Positions 9,469-18,470 of a stretch of DNA of 64,000 nucleotides are shown here, piece after piece. The stretch's first letter is position 1; each line of letters begins with the position of its first letter. A model generated the notes under the pieces. It had not been told where the DNA came from and searched no databases. It was given only the letters and a program-made list of their open reading frames with translations. This stretch comes from Okeania sp. SIO2C9 (lineage in GTDB: Bacteria; Cyanobacteriota; Cyanobacteriia; Cyanobacteriales; Microcoleaceae). The stretch lies in the NCBI RefSeq assembly GCF_010672455.1, contig NZ_JAAHGO010000009.1, forward strand, positions 58,521-122,520, given 5' to 3'. The position numbers and the translations under genes were made by a program.

Positions 9469-11880
9469 TTAACGTGACTGAACATATTCATAATCATAAT
9501 ACCGCTGATAATAAGAATCAGCTTGATCGCCATTACCAACTATTCCCAACATTGGTACTCCTGCCATACTCAAATCATCTAAAGCTAAACTTAAAGCTTC
9601 TCGCTCTGTTTTACCTAATCCCACTACTAACATTAATCCATTAGTACAAGCTGATAATAAACTAGCATCTGCTCGACCCAATAATGGCGCTGTGTCGCAA
9701 ATAACTAAATCAAAAGTTGTAGCTGCATCTTGAATTAATTGGTGCATCTGCGGTGAGGACAAAATTTTCGTCGGGTCTGGCGGAATAGGGCCAGAAGTTA
9801 ACACAAATAGATTTTCATCTACGGGCGATCGCTCAATTGCAGTTTCTATTGGCACACAATCGGCAATTATACTACTCAAACCCTGTTGATTAGAAAGTCC
9901 CATCATATTATGAATCTGTGGACAACGTAGATCCCCATCTATTAATAGTACCCGTTGACCCATAGCGGCAGCTGCCCTGGCCAAATGAGCTGCGACTGTA
10001 GATTTACCATCCCCTGGTGTTGCGGAACTAATTACAAAAGAATGAATGGGATTTTCTATATTTAATAGACGAATATTAGCATTTAAAGTGCGGAAGGCTT
10101 CTTGAAAAGCTGAGGGATATAATACTAGAGATGAACTATTATTTTCTTTTAGTTCATCGTTCATCCAATTTCTTTGTTCATGTATAGGAATTATTCCTAA
10201 CAATGGCAACCCAATAGATTTTTTGACTTCTTTTGGCGTTTGAAAAACATCTTGTTGAAATCCTTCTCCCAATTTAGCCAATAATATTCCTAATGCTAAT
10301 CCTGTTACTCCTCCGAGGGCAAGATTTAATATCATATTTGGAGAGATTGTTACTAACTCACCATTTTGAGTTTTCAGCAATTCTGGTGGTGCGATTAATT
10401 CCCAAGGTTGTACTTTTTCAAATACTACTTCTATCTGTAATTGCTGTTGTTTTTCTAACAAATCTTTGAGTATATTATTTGAATTTTTTAATTCTTGCTG
10501 AATTTCTTGATAACTTCCTACTACTTCTGGCATTTTTGCAATATATTCATTTAATTTTGCCTCAGCTTCATCTAATACTTTACTCCGGACTTCGAGAACT
10601 TCAATTTGATTAGCAGCCAAAATCATTTTATGAATTAACTCTAAGCGAACTGAGTCTTGAAAAGCTAAAGCCTTTTTACTTACCTCTTCTATATCTCTAC
10701 CAATAACTTTTTCTGCTTCTTGATTTAATAAAGGCATTAATTTTTCTCTTTGTTGATATAAAGCTTGCATTTGAGGTGCTTTTTCTTTAAACCGAGCTGA
10801 TTCTAAAGCAATTGTTGTTTCTACTTCCTGTAATTGATTGAGTAATGATTGATATCTTGCTGCTTGACTTAAAGCTGAAGCTATCAAAGCTTCTTCTGGA
10901 TTAATTCCCAACTGACTCTGTAACATGGCATAGAGCGATCGCTGTTGGTCTAGTAATATTTTATTCTCTAGTTTTTGTGATTGAATTTGATTACTTTCTG
11001 CTGCTAATTCTTGACTTTTAAGTTCTGGGTTAATAAACAGATATTCCTGCTGTAGTTGTTGTAATTTATGTCGTAATTCTTTGGTTTTTTGTTGATTTTT
11101 TGAAATTTGTTCTTCAATAAAATCCAACCCTTCATCAGTATTAGTTTTCTGGTCATTTTGACCATATTCAGTGTAAGCTGTTGCTAGTTTATCTAATACA
11201 AACTGAATTTTTTTTGCATCCGAATCTCGATAGCTAACTTCTATAATTTTTGTATTGTCTAATCTTTGAATTTTTAGTTTCTCTTGACTAAAAAGTGGCC
11301 TCTCTGGTTTTTGAAACAAAGAATTATAATTAATTTCTGGATATTCTTTTTGTATATCTGCAATGATTGGCAGCATAAACTGCGGACTTTTTAAGACTTG
11401 AATTTGAGATTGATAATCTAAACTATAGTTATCTGATTCTTGATTTTGTTGAATATTTTGGTTTGGATATGAAGTGATTCTCTCTTTTCCCGTACCATAA
11501 ATAATTTTTGCTGCTTGTTGTTCCCAACTTTCTTGAGAAGTTGTAGTTAATTGTTGTGATTCTGTGCCTAATTGATAATTAACTGAATTGGTAATTTTAA
11601 CTGGTTCAACTAATATTTGAAATTTTCCCTGATATATAGGAATCTGATTTAAAGTCCAGAAATATGCTCCCGTTGTTGTGGCAGTTGCTACACTGAAAAT
11701 CAAGAAAAAACGATGACATACTAAGTTCCAAATCTTATTTTCTTTTTGAGATAATTTTTCCTCTAGTTGATGAAATTCAGCTTCATATATATATTGATTC
11801 TGAGTAAAGTTTTTCCTCTGATTTAGGAGTTGACCGCTATTACTATATAAAGATAATTGAGATTTTTTTTCGGGTTCCAT
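9469..11880 (-). CDS. Polysaccharide co-polymerase/tyrosine autokinase (Wzc/BY-kinase type)
   Basis: Controls chain length and export of extracellular polysaccharide from the inner membrane. In order: a first membrane segment and Wzz-type domain (about residues 55-130), a long periplasmic coiled coil (about 245-480, rich in Gln/Glu/Lys), a second membrane segment (ILNLALGGVTGLALGILLA, about 515-535), and a cytoplasmic P-loop kinase. The kinase has Walker A SSATPGDGKST, Walker A' VLLIDGDLRCP and Walker B LVICDTAPL. The last 20 residues form the Tyr cluster YYQRYYDYEY that BY-kinases autophosphorylate, so the protein looks complete. ATG at 11880 is chosen over a TTG nine bases upstream; no clear ribosome-binding site is seen for either. 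It lies downstream of the export gene and cysC on the same strand but is separated by 625 bp of repeats. Confidence 0.93.
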   Translation of the reverse strand: MEPEKKSQLSLYSNSGQLLNQRKNFTQNQYIYEAEFHQLEEKLSQKENKIWNLVCHRFFLIFSVATATTTGAYFWTLNQIPIYQGKFQILVEPVKITNSVNYQLGTESQQLTTTSQESWEQQAAKIIYGTGKERITSYPNQNIQQNQESDNYSLDYQSQIQVLKSPQFMLPIIADIQKEYPEINYNSLFQKPERPLFSQEKLKIQRLDNTKIIEVSYRDSDAKKIQFVLDKLATAYTEYGQNDQKTNTDEGLDFIEEQISKNQQKTKELRHKLQQLQQEYLFINPELKSQELAAESNQIQSQKLENKILLDQQRSLYAMLQSQLGINPEEALIASALSQAARYQSLLNQLQEVETTIALESARFKEKAPQMQALYQQREKLMPLLNQEAEKVIGRDIEEVSKKALAFQDSVRLELIHKMILAANQIEVLEVRSKVLDEAEAKLNEYIAKMPEVVGSYQEIQQELKNSNNILKDLLEKQQQLQIEVVFEKVQPWELIAPPELLKTQNGELVTISPNMILNLALGGVTGLALGILLAKLGEGFQQDVFQTPKEVKKSIGLPLLGIIPIHEQRNWMNDELKENNSSSLVLYPSAFQEAFRTLNANIRLLNIENPIHSFVISSATPGDGKSTVAAHLARAAAAMGQRVLLIDGDLRCPQIHNMMGLSNQQGLSSIIADCVPIETAIERSPVDENLFVLTSGPIPPDPTKILSSPQMHQLIQDAATTFDLVICDTAPLLGRADASLLSACTNGLMLVVGLGKTEREALSLALDDLSMAGVPMLGIVGNGDQADSYYQRYYDYEYVQSR

Positions 11881-11989
11881 ATCTATCAAGTTAAAAGTTA
11901 AAAATAAAGTTATTACTGTGAATTAAGCAAGATATATTTAAGAATATCTGATGGCAGACTTGCAATTACTATATATCTTCATTCAATAA

Positions 11990-12210
11990 TTTTAATTTTA
12001 GAGCAGAAGGAAGAAGGAAGAAGGAAGAAGGAAGAAGGCTTAAAAGCTTGAAAAAACGTAAATTTCCTGTAGATATTCACCCTTGGTTTTACACAAACGC
12101 ACCCCAGCGGATATGATATGAGAAGTTATTTTTGTAACGGGGATTTGAGCAAGTCTCCAAAAATATTTCCCCTTGAAAGGCGGGGTTGCGCAACCCAATT
12201 ATTTTGATAA
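11990..12210. repeat. GAAGGAA tract with R4 and R11 fragments
   Basis: A GAAGAAGGAAGAAGG tract (about 12004-12040) is followed by AATTTCCTGTAGATATTCACC and ACACAAACG, as in the R4 copies at 51520 and 54445. It ends GGATATGATATGAGAAG. Directly after is R11, ATTTTTGTAACGGGGAT to CAACCCAATTATTTTGATA (about 12128-12210). Confidence 0.6.
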
Positions 12211-12231
12211 ATACAGCCTATTTCATATTAG

Positions 12232-12299
12232 TGAGGTACACTAGTCGCGGGCAAGATGCCCACACGAAAAAGGCTTTACCATCTATATTTGTACCTCAT
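12232..12299. repeat. R6 repeat, 68 bp with TGAGGTAC inverted ends
   Basis: The left end TGAGGTAC (12232-12239) is the exact inverse of GTACCTCA (12291-12298). A second copy lies at 32939-32997, and half copies near 9052-9080 and 17365. It carries no frame; a non-autonomous mobile repeat is the simplest reading. Confidence 0.65.
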
Positions 12300-12325
12300 C
12301 TACCTCTGCTAGATAACTAAAGCTT

Positions 12326-12356
12326 CTTGCTTCTTGCTTCTTGCTTCTTGCTTCTT
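12326..12356. repeat. GCTTCTT tandem heptamers
   Basis: Just over four direct units of GCTTCTT abut the R1 element at 12357. Confidence 0.8.
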
Positions 12357-12470
12357 CAGGACTTACGCAGAGACTCTACTTATGGCTAGGGCGCCATTCG
12401 GAGCTTGGCGTTATCTAATACCATTCACCCCTACAAATGGTTCTTTAATAGTCAATTTGCGTAAGTCCTG
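12357..12470 (-). repeat. R1 repeat, complete 114-bp copy
   Basis: Perfect inverted ends CAGGACTTACGCA and TGCGTAAGTCCTG bound 114 bp. Its sequence is nearly the reverse complement of the other complete copy, 60017-60130, with the same length. Inside is an imperfect GGGCG...CGCCC-type palindrome and a cassette containing GGAGCTTGGCGTTA. It lies between the polysaccharide export gene and the kinase gene. Confidence 0.85.
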
Positions 12471-12505
12471 TTCTTCCTTCTCCCTTCTTCCTTATTCCTA
12501 GAAAC

Positions 12506-14161
12506 TTAATTAAAAATATCTAAAAATATCCCTAAAATTCTATTAATAGGACTGAAAGGAGCTAAAACACCTCTAACATTATCAGTCAAAGCTGCCCTAC
12601 CAGAACGACCAACTAAAATTACATCATTATTAAGTAAAGTAGGATTAGTTTCCTCATTAACTTCTGCAGAAAAATCTACCTGTACCTGACGACGAGTAAC
12701 CGTACCATTTGGGTTGAGACGAATAAGTTCCACTTCTTCAGTTTCAGCTCTTCCCTGGTTAAAACCCCCTGCCGCTAATAAAGCTTGATTAAGCGTACTA
12801 TTAGGAACCATAGAAATTATCCCAGGATTAACAACTTCTCCAATCAGATTAATTTTTAGATTGCCAGGAGAAAAACTTGATGCGGTAACTTCAGCTAATT
12901 CATCCAAGTTAACTTCATCTGCTACTGGCACATAAATTGTATCTCCTGACTCTAAAACTAAGTCCTGGTTTAAATCTCCATTTTGCAGAAGTTGCCAAAG
13001 GTCTACTTTTATAACTTGTTCTGTACCAGCACGAGTTAGTCGGCGTACCCTTATTTGCCGAATATCTGCAGATGGAGTAATACCCCCTGCCATTTTAATC
13101 GCCTTAGTGACAGTATGCAACTTAGTATTTTGAGCAGATGAAATATTGTTATCTGCTTCGGTAGAATCTGAGTTTTCTTCTGTAGCTGAAAGTTGACTTT
13201 GGTCAATACCTGTTTCTAATATATATGGACCAGGTCGTGCCACCTCTCCCACCACTGCAATATTGAGAGGTTGAGTATTAGTACCAGCAAAATTAGCATT
13301 TACTAATTGAGCAGACTCTACTGGATTAACTTCAGTAATACTAGGGACAAACAAAGTATCCCCGTCCCGCAGAGGAATATCTTGGCGCAAATTACCATCT
13401 TGCAGTAATTTCCATAAATTAATACTGATGACTTGCTCTGGAGCATTGAGTTGGGTACGACGAATTTTGATTTGCCTGACATCTGCTGAAGTTGTCACTC
13501 CACCTGCAACCTGTAATGCTTTAGTAACTGTCGGTAATTGAGTCCCACTTTGATTATCCTCCCCTCCATCAACAATAGGAGAAATAGTATATGAACCTGG
13601 ATGTTGGACTTCTCCAGCGATCGCTATTTTTAATGGACGTGCTGCTAAGAGATTAAGATTAACTATAGATATTTGTAGATATTCTCCGTATTTTTCTTGA
13701 ATTAATTCTTTTGCTTCATCTAAAGTCTTTCCTTCAACCGAGATATTACCTACCAATGGCAAGTTAAGAGTCCCATCAATTTGTACTTGATGTTGGCCAT
13801 TTTCCCCACTATATTCTGGCATATTGAAGATATCTATTTGAACGCGATCGCCACCGCCGAGTGTATATGCTGTTGAGTCTGGTAAAGGAGTTTCTGGTTC
13901 AGGAATAGATATTGGTTCTGGTGCTGGAGGAAGCAGTGGTGGTGTTGGTTCCGTACCTTGAGGCCAAGGTTCTGTTAGTTTGGGTAAAGTTGAGTTTGCT
14001 GGTGCTTTCTGAAATTTTGGAGAGAGGGGTTGAGCTTGTGCAGAATATGCCAATCCCCAGCAACTGCATAATAAAACTATGATTCCATAGCTTAGATTTT
14101 TGGATAAAGATATTATTAGCAAAATGTCTTCTTCCCAGTATCTGGATTTATTTTGCCTCAT
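12506..14161 (-). CDS. Outer-membrane polysaccharide export protein with SLBB domains (Wza/OPX type)
   Basis: Forms the periplasmic and outer-membrane channel for extracellular polysaccharide. The 551-residue protein has a hydrophobic export signal ending near AQAQP (about residue 44), a Pro-rich linker (to about 95), a Poly_export domain (about 95-180; GGGDRVQIDIF, VQIDGTLNLPLVG) and three SLBB-type modules (about 180-290, 300-425, 435-520). Modules 1 and 2 are near-duplicates: compare VTKALQVAGGVTTSADVRQI with VTKAIKMAGGITPSADIRQI. The protein ends in a short hydrophobic helix. ATG at 14161 is preceded by GGGAGGGA. It starts 26 bp after cysC, so the two are probably one transcription unit, with the autokinase gene further down. 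Confidence 0.92.
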   Translation of the reverse strand: MRQNKSRYWEEDILLIISLSKNLSYGIIVLLCSCWGLAYSAQAQPLSPKFQKAPANSTLPKLTEPWPQGTEPTPPLLPPAPEPISIPEPETPLPDSTAYTLGGGDRVQIDIFNMPEYSGENGQHQVQIDGTLNLPLVGNISVEGKTLDEAKELIQEKYGEYLQISIVNLNLLAARPLKIAIAGEVQHPGSYTISPIVDGGEDNQSGTQLPTVTKALQVAGGVTTSADVRQIKIRRTQLNAPEQVISINLWKLLQDGNLRQDIPLRDGDTLFVPSITEVNPVESAQLVNANFAGTNTQPLNIAVVGEVARPGPYILETGIDQSQLSATEENSDSTEADNNISSAQNTKLHTVTKAIKMAGGITPSADIRQIRVRRLTRAGTEQVIKVDLWQLLQNGDLNQDLVLESGDTIYVPVADEVNLDELAEVTASSFSPGNLKINLIGEVVNPGIISMVPNSTLNQALLAAGGFNQGRAETEEVELIRLNPNGTVTRRQVQVDFSAEVNEETNPTLLNNDVILVGRSGRAALTDNVRGVLAPFSPINRILGIFLDIFN

Positions 14162-14187
14162 TGCTGAATCCCTCCCTATTCTTTAGA

Positions 14188-14715
14188 TTATGCTAAATGA
14201 CCTGATTTTTCTAAACTACTAATTATATGAGCTACGCTTTCTTCTAATGTTTCTTTATCTGTGTAACAAGTAATTTCTGGATTTTCTGGTGGCTCGTAAG
14301 GGTCGTCAATACCAGTAAAGTTTTTGATTTCTCCTGCCCTTGCTTTGGCATATAATCCTTTTACATCCCGTGTTTCGCATACTGCTAAAGGTGCATTTAT
14401 ATAAACTTCTATAAAGTTTTCATCCATTTTCCTAATTTGATTGCGTATTTCTTTGTAGGGACTTATTGCTGCGGTAATTGCCACTACTCCGTTACGACTG
14501 AGGAGATGAGCTACAAACCCAATTCTCCGGACATTTATATCTCGGTCTTCTTTACTAAAAGTCAACCCTTTTGATAGATTTTCTCTAACTATATCTCCAT
14601 CTAATATCTCTACTTTACGACCTCTTTCTGTTAATTTTTCTGCCACAACCTTACTGATAGTTGTTTTCCCAGCTCCACTTAAGCCTGTAAACCAAAGAAT
14701 AAACCCTTTTTCCAT
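14188..14715 (-). CDS. cysC: Adenylylsulfate (APS) kinase
   Basis: Phosphorylates APS to PAPS with ATP. The 175-residue protein is the normal stand-alone length. It has Walker A GLSGAGKTT (residues 10-18), the substrate lid region with RDVKGLYAKARAGEIKNFTGIDDPYEPP, and EILDGDIVRENLSKGLTFSKEDRD, in which the DGD and the Arg/Asn are family-typical. It begins the minus-strand group cysC, exporter, autokinase. Placement next to polysaccharide export genes suggests its PAPS serves sulfation of an exopolysaccharide as well as sulfate assimilation; that link is an inference, and no sulfotransferase is visible. Confidence 0.93.
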   Translation of the reverse strand: MEKGFILWFTGLSGAGKTTISKVVAEKLTERGRKVEILDGDIVRENLSKGLTFSKEDRDINVRRIGFVAHLLSRNGVVAITAAISPYKEIRNQIRKMDENFIEVYINAPLAVCETRDVKGLYAKARAGEIKNFTGIDDPYEPPENPEITCYTDKETLEESVAHIISSLEKSGHLA

Positions 14716-15173
14716 TTTAACTTGATTTTTGTGAGTTTTGACTAATTTTACATTTTACCGGAATTTGTGAATTAGTAGTTAAGCAATACTCATATAACTA
14801 AATTTTTTGACAAACACAAATAAAATTTTAGGCCACCAACCTGTTAATAATTTTATTTACTGAATGAGGGCTATCTAAACCGGATAATAATGGGTAGGTA
14901 GTTGAAACATCGTTTTTGTTCTTTCATAATCTGTGGAATTAATTTAGGTCTTAACTTTACATCCGCTTCTCTTCGTAAACCCACTCTAAGAGCTTTTTAC
15001 TCAACCCCTTTTTAAAATATTAGTATTACTTACTCACCACAATTATTGGTCAATATTTTAGTGTTTAAAATGGGTATAAAAGAAAATTCAATTCATAAAT
15101 TATTAGTGAAATATCCTGATTTTATCTTTCATGTTTGTATCAGAGAATAGACACTCTCACACGGATTTAACCT
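14716..15173. other. Divergent intergenic region between cysC and patX
   Basis: AT-rich spacer expected to hold promoters for both directions. No repeat family, RNA gene or confident operator was recognised. Confidence 0.4.
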
Positions 15174-15425
15174 ATGCAAAGTTATACAGCGATAATTTTT
15201 TCTTTTTTATTATTACTAGGTAATGCTCCTAGTAGTAAAGCTTTAATCACTGAAAATGAAGTAGCATTCTCTTCTACATTTTTCAGAGGATCTGCTCGAA
15301 CTAGAACTCATAAAGATAATGTCAGAAAGAGAAGTATACGAGCTTTTGTAAACACAATTGGTACTTCTGATTTTGATTGTGAGCTTGAAAATGACAAATG
15401 TTCTCATCGTGGTAGTGGACGCTGA
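15174..15425 (+). CDS. patX: PatX-type secreted peptide precursor ending in RGSGR
   Basis: An 83-residue protein with an N-terminal hydrophobic export signal (residues 4-23, IIFSFLLLLGNAPSSKALI) and a C-terminus CSHRGSGR followed at once by the stop. RGSGR is the pentapeptide of PatS-type inhibitors that bind HetR. PatX proteins are defined by a signal-like N-terminus, a terminal RG(S/T)GR motif and wide presence in filamentous cyanobacteria, including ones without heterocysts. The hetR gene follows on the same strand, 549 bp downstream, which strongly supports the call. The middle is basic with a second RGS (FRGSARTR). A hairpin terminator lies 110 bp after the stop, so patX is probably its own transcript. 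Confidence 0.9.
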   Translation: MQSYTAIIFSFLLLLGNAPSSKALITENEVAFSSTFFRGSARTRTHKDNVRKRSIRAFVNTIGTSDFDCELENDKCSHRGSGR

Positions 15426-15534
15426 AGCTTATTAAAATGTCTCTTGCTGTATTAAGTTTTAATTCTTAATTACATCTTTGTTAAAGTTACTTAAGGCTTT
15501 GGTTTGACGATCTTAACTCTCTGAAAATTTGTCA

Positions 15535-15566
15535 AAAATTCTCTTGTTAATTAACGAGAGAATTTT
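15535..15566 (+). terminator. Hairpin downstream of patX
   Basis: AAAATTCTC and its inverse GAGAATTTT enclose a self-complementary GTTAATTAAC loop region and are followed by ATTG TTT. Placed 110 bp after patX and before hetR, it could end patX transcription. Confidence 0.6.
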
Positions 15567-15706
15567 ATTGTTTAATATCATAAAAAGCTGTTGGGCATTT
15601 AAACTATATAACTTCAGACCTTTAAGTGTTAACAGAGAACATCAAATCTCAATGGGTTATTGACCTTAGTAACTATTGATACTACTGCTATTAAGTGCGG
15701 TCTATA

Positions 15707-15756
15707 GTACTTTTGTATGTTATATTGATATAAATATGCATGTCAGTCAAAAGTAC
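15707..15756. promoter_or_regulatory. Inverted repeat GTACTTTTG/CAAAAGTAC upstream of hetR
   Basis: Two perfect 9-bp inverse arms (15707-15715 and 15748-15756) are separated by 32 bp, about 220 bp upstream of hetR. It may be an operator or the base of an RNA stem. It does not match the hetP-type HetR site known to me, and no exact NtcA site (GTA-N8-TAC) was found here. Confidence 0.35.
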
Positions 15757-15793
15757 ACAGGGTGTAAAAATCTACTAAGATAACAATCTATTC

Positions 15794-15812
15794 GCACGCT
15801 TAATTTGCGTGC
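15794..15812. repeat. Short hairpin GCACGC-TTAATTT-GCGTGC
   Basis: A perfect 6-bp stem with a TTAATTT loop lies 162 bp upstream of hetR. A close relative with the same TAATTT loop and a wobble-compatible stem lies at 42230-42248 upstream of tRNA-Leu. Confidence 0.5.
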
Positions 15813-15950
15813 CTGCTCTTACGCCAAATGCAAAAAGTCTCAAAGACATATACTTGCTTGGTGCAAGAGTTATATTTGGCTGACTTTCTATTATTGAAGT
15901 ATCATCATGGTCAGCATATTTTTAATAGAGGATGATACTATGCCTCTTAA

Positions 15951-16874
<924 letters not shown>

Positions 16875-17030
16875 TCTAATTACTTGTAAACTTCAATCAT
16901 TGAGGAGTTAGAAGTTTTCTAGCTCCTGATGTAATTTTATTTTTAAATGAAGGTTGGTAATTTGTAATTTGTAATTAGCAAACTTCTCAAACAACTTCAC
17001 TGTAAAATTATTCAGATAAATTTTCATTAC

Positions 17031-17251
17031 TTAGCAAAATTTTCTATAGTTTCCTTCAGCATATTCTAGTAATTCTTCCCTAGTCATCCTACTAGCTTTC
17101 CGCAAATCAATACTTTTTCCGCTCCTAAAAATTATCGTCGCTTTTGTTCCTATAATCGTTTCTTGAATATCAACCACTAGATAATTCCCTTTATCTTTTC
17201 CCCAGTGAACTTCAGCTTCATTCCTTCACTTTTAAACATTTGATTTTCCAT
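17031..17251 (-). pseudogene. Small frameshifted gene of unknown function
   Basis: On the minus strand an ATG at 17251 opens MENQMFKSEG. After a one-base shift near 17218 the frame continues EAEVHWGKDKGNYLVVDIQ, then TIIFRSGKSIDLRKASRMTR, to a stop at 17031 (about 70 residues). The coherent hydrophobic/charged pattern on both sides of the shift suggests a recently broken gene. I do not recognise the family. The rest of 16875-17600 holds half-copies of R6 and R7 and a GGAAGAAG tract. Confidence 0.45.
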
Positions 17252-17617
17252 TCATTTATCATCCGATTTGTAAGGATGCCAATTGTCTTTAACTAGCTAT
17301 CAGTATTTTAGCACTAAGCTTTCAGCACGCTAAAAGCTTGGGTTTACAGCAGTTTCGGAGTTAGTGAGGTACAAAGTTTGATCGCTTTAGTCAATAGACA
17401 TCTCCAGAAAAGGTTCTGAAACCTTTATAGTACTGTTCCAAAATAGGTATTTTTGGAGAGGTCTAATACCAATAATAAATAAGGAAGAAGCAAGAAGGAA
17501 GAAGGGATAAGTATTGAAAAAAAAGGGAAAAAGATAGAGATAACCATCTAACTTGCACTGGGTCATCTATTTTTAAGCATATCCGATCAAGATGCACTTT
17601 TTATAGCATTCTTTTTT

Positions 17618-17835
17618 CGGTAGTGGTGCATTGTAATTTTTTCGGTAACGGTATAGCAAGCATTTCAGCCACCATTCACCATTACTATACAGGACTACCC
17701 TTTTTTCAAACTGGTATAATAGGGAAGATAGATTTAATCTTTAAGGTAGTGGTGCATTGTAATTTTTTCGGTAACGGTATAGCAAGCATTTCAGCCACCA
17801 TTGACCATTACTATACAGGACTACCATCTTTAATG
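17618..17835. repeat. 126-bp tandem duplication of an R12 repeat
   Basis: The phrase GTGGTGCATTGTAATTTTTT starts at 17623 and again at 17749, and each unit ends ACTATACAGGACTACC. The copies are almost identical over about 85 bp. The unit ends are loosely inverse (GTAGTGGTGCA and rc of ACAGGACTAC). A related copy lies at 51332-51476. The 114-codon frame that runs through it only reflects the duplication. Confidence 0.75.
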
Positions 17836-17849
17836 GTACCTCACCATCC

Positions 17850-18012
17850 TCAAAAGTTCTGTAAATCCCCGACTTCTATAAGTCGTTTAATTTTAAGAGG
17901 GATTGCCTCTTGTAAGAAGCTGACTACTAAATGCCAATCAGCTGTTTGTGGAGAATTCCAGACCTAAACGCTTTTTAAGTGCTTTAATTAAAAAATTATT
18001 TGGTGCATCAAA
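17850..18012 (-). pseudogene. Frameshifted remnant of an unrecognised gene
   Basis: Two minus-strand frames join into one coherent peptide: APNNFLIKALKKRLGLEF, then NSPQTADWHLVVSFLQEAI and IKRLIEVGDLQNF to a stop at 17850. The shift lies near 17955. No function is assigned. It may belong with the adjacent fragment 18044-18220. Confidence 0.4.
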
Positions 18013-18043
18013 ATCTTCTCAATTATTTTGTTTCCAATACCAA

Positions 18044-18220
18044 TTAAGATATAGTAGTCCTCAAAGCATCTTCCAAATCCTGACAAAAGTAATAAATTGC
18101 TTCTTCTACTTCTGAATTCAAAAAATCTACACCTATGCTAGTCAAAGCAGGAGCATACTTTTTAATTATTTCTTTGATACCTTCATCTAATTGTAAATAA
18201 AGCAAAACTTTGTCTCCATT
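18044..18220 (-). pseudogene. C-terminal fragment of an unrecognised protein
   Basis: A 58-codon minus-strand frame reads DKVLLYLQLDEGIKEIIKKY, then FLNSEVEEAIYYFCQDLEDA to a stop at 18044. It has no start codon in frame. Together with 17850-18012 it suggests one or two genes decaying downstream of hetR. The DNA from 18221 to 18470 shows nothing else. Confidence 0.4.
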
Positions 18221-18470
18221 TTATAAACCAGATAATTAATTTGCACAATTAAAAGGGTAAGTTTTTAAGATGATTTTTTCGTATTAATTGGCATTCAATT
18301 ATTTGATATTATTTTGTACTTTTTCTTTTCGGTTTACAAATGTAGAAAAATTTTTGAGAACATAGTATAATACCCCCCTCTAGACGGTATTGAAATTGCT
18401 TGGGGTTTGTAGACAGGAAGTGCCTTTTCGAAGACTATCCCCATCTACTTCTTCCTTCTGCAAGACTTAA

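Noticed and set aside
17623-17967. 114-codon open frame
   Set aside because: It runs through a recent 126-bp tandem duplication of a repeat; the internal peptide repeat merely mirrors the DNA.
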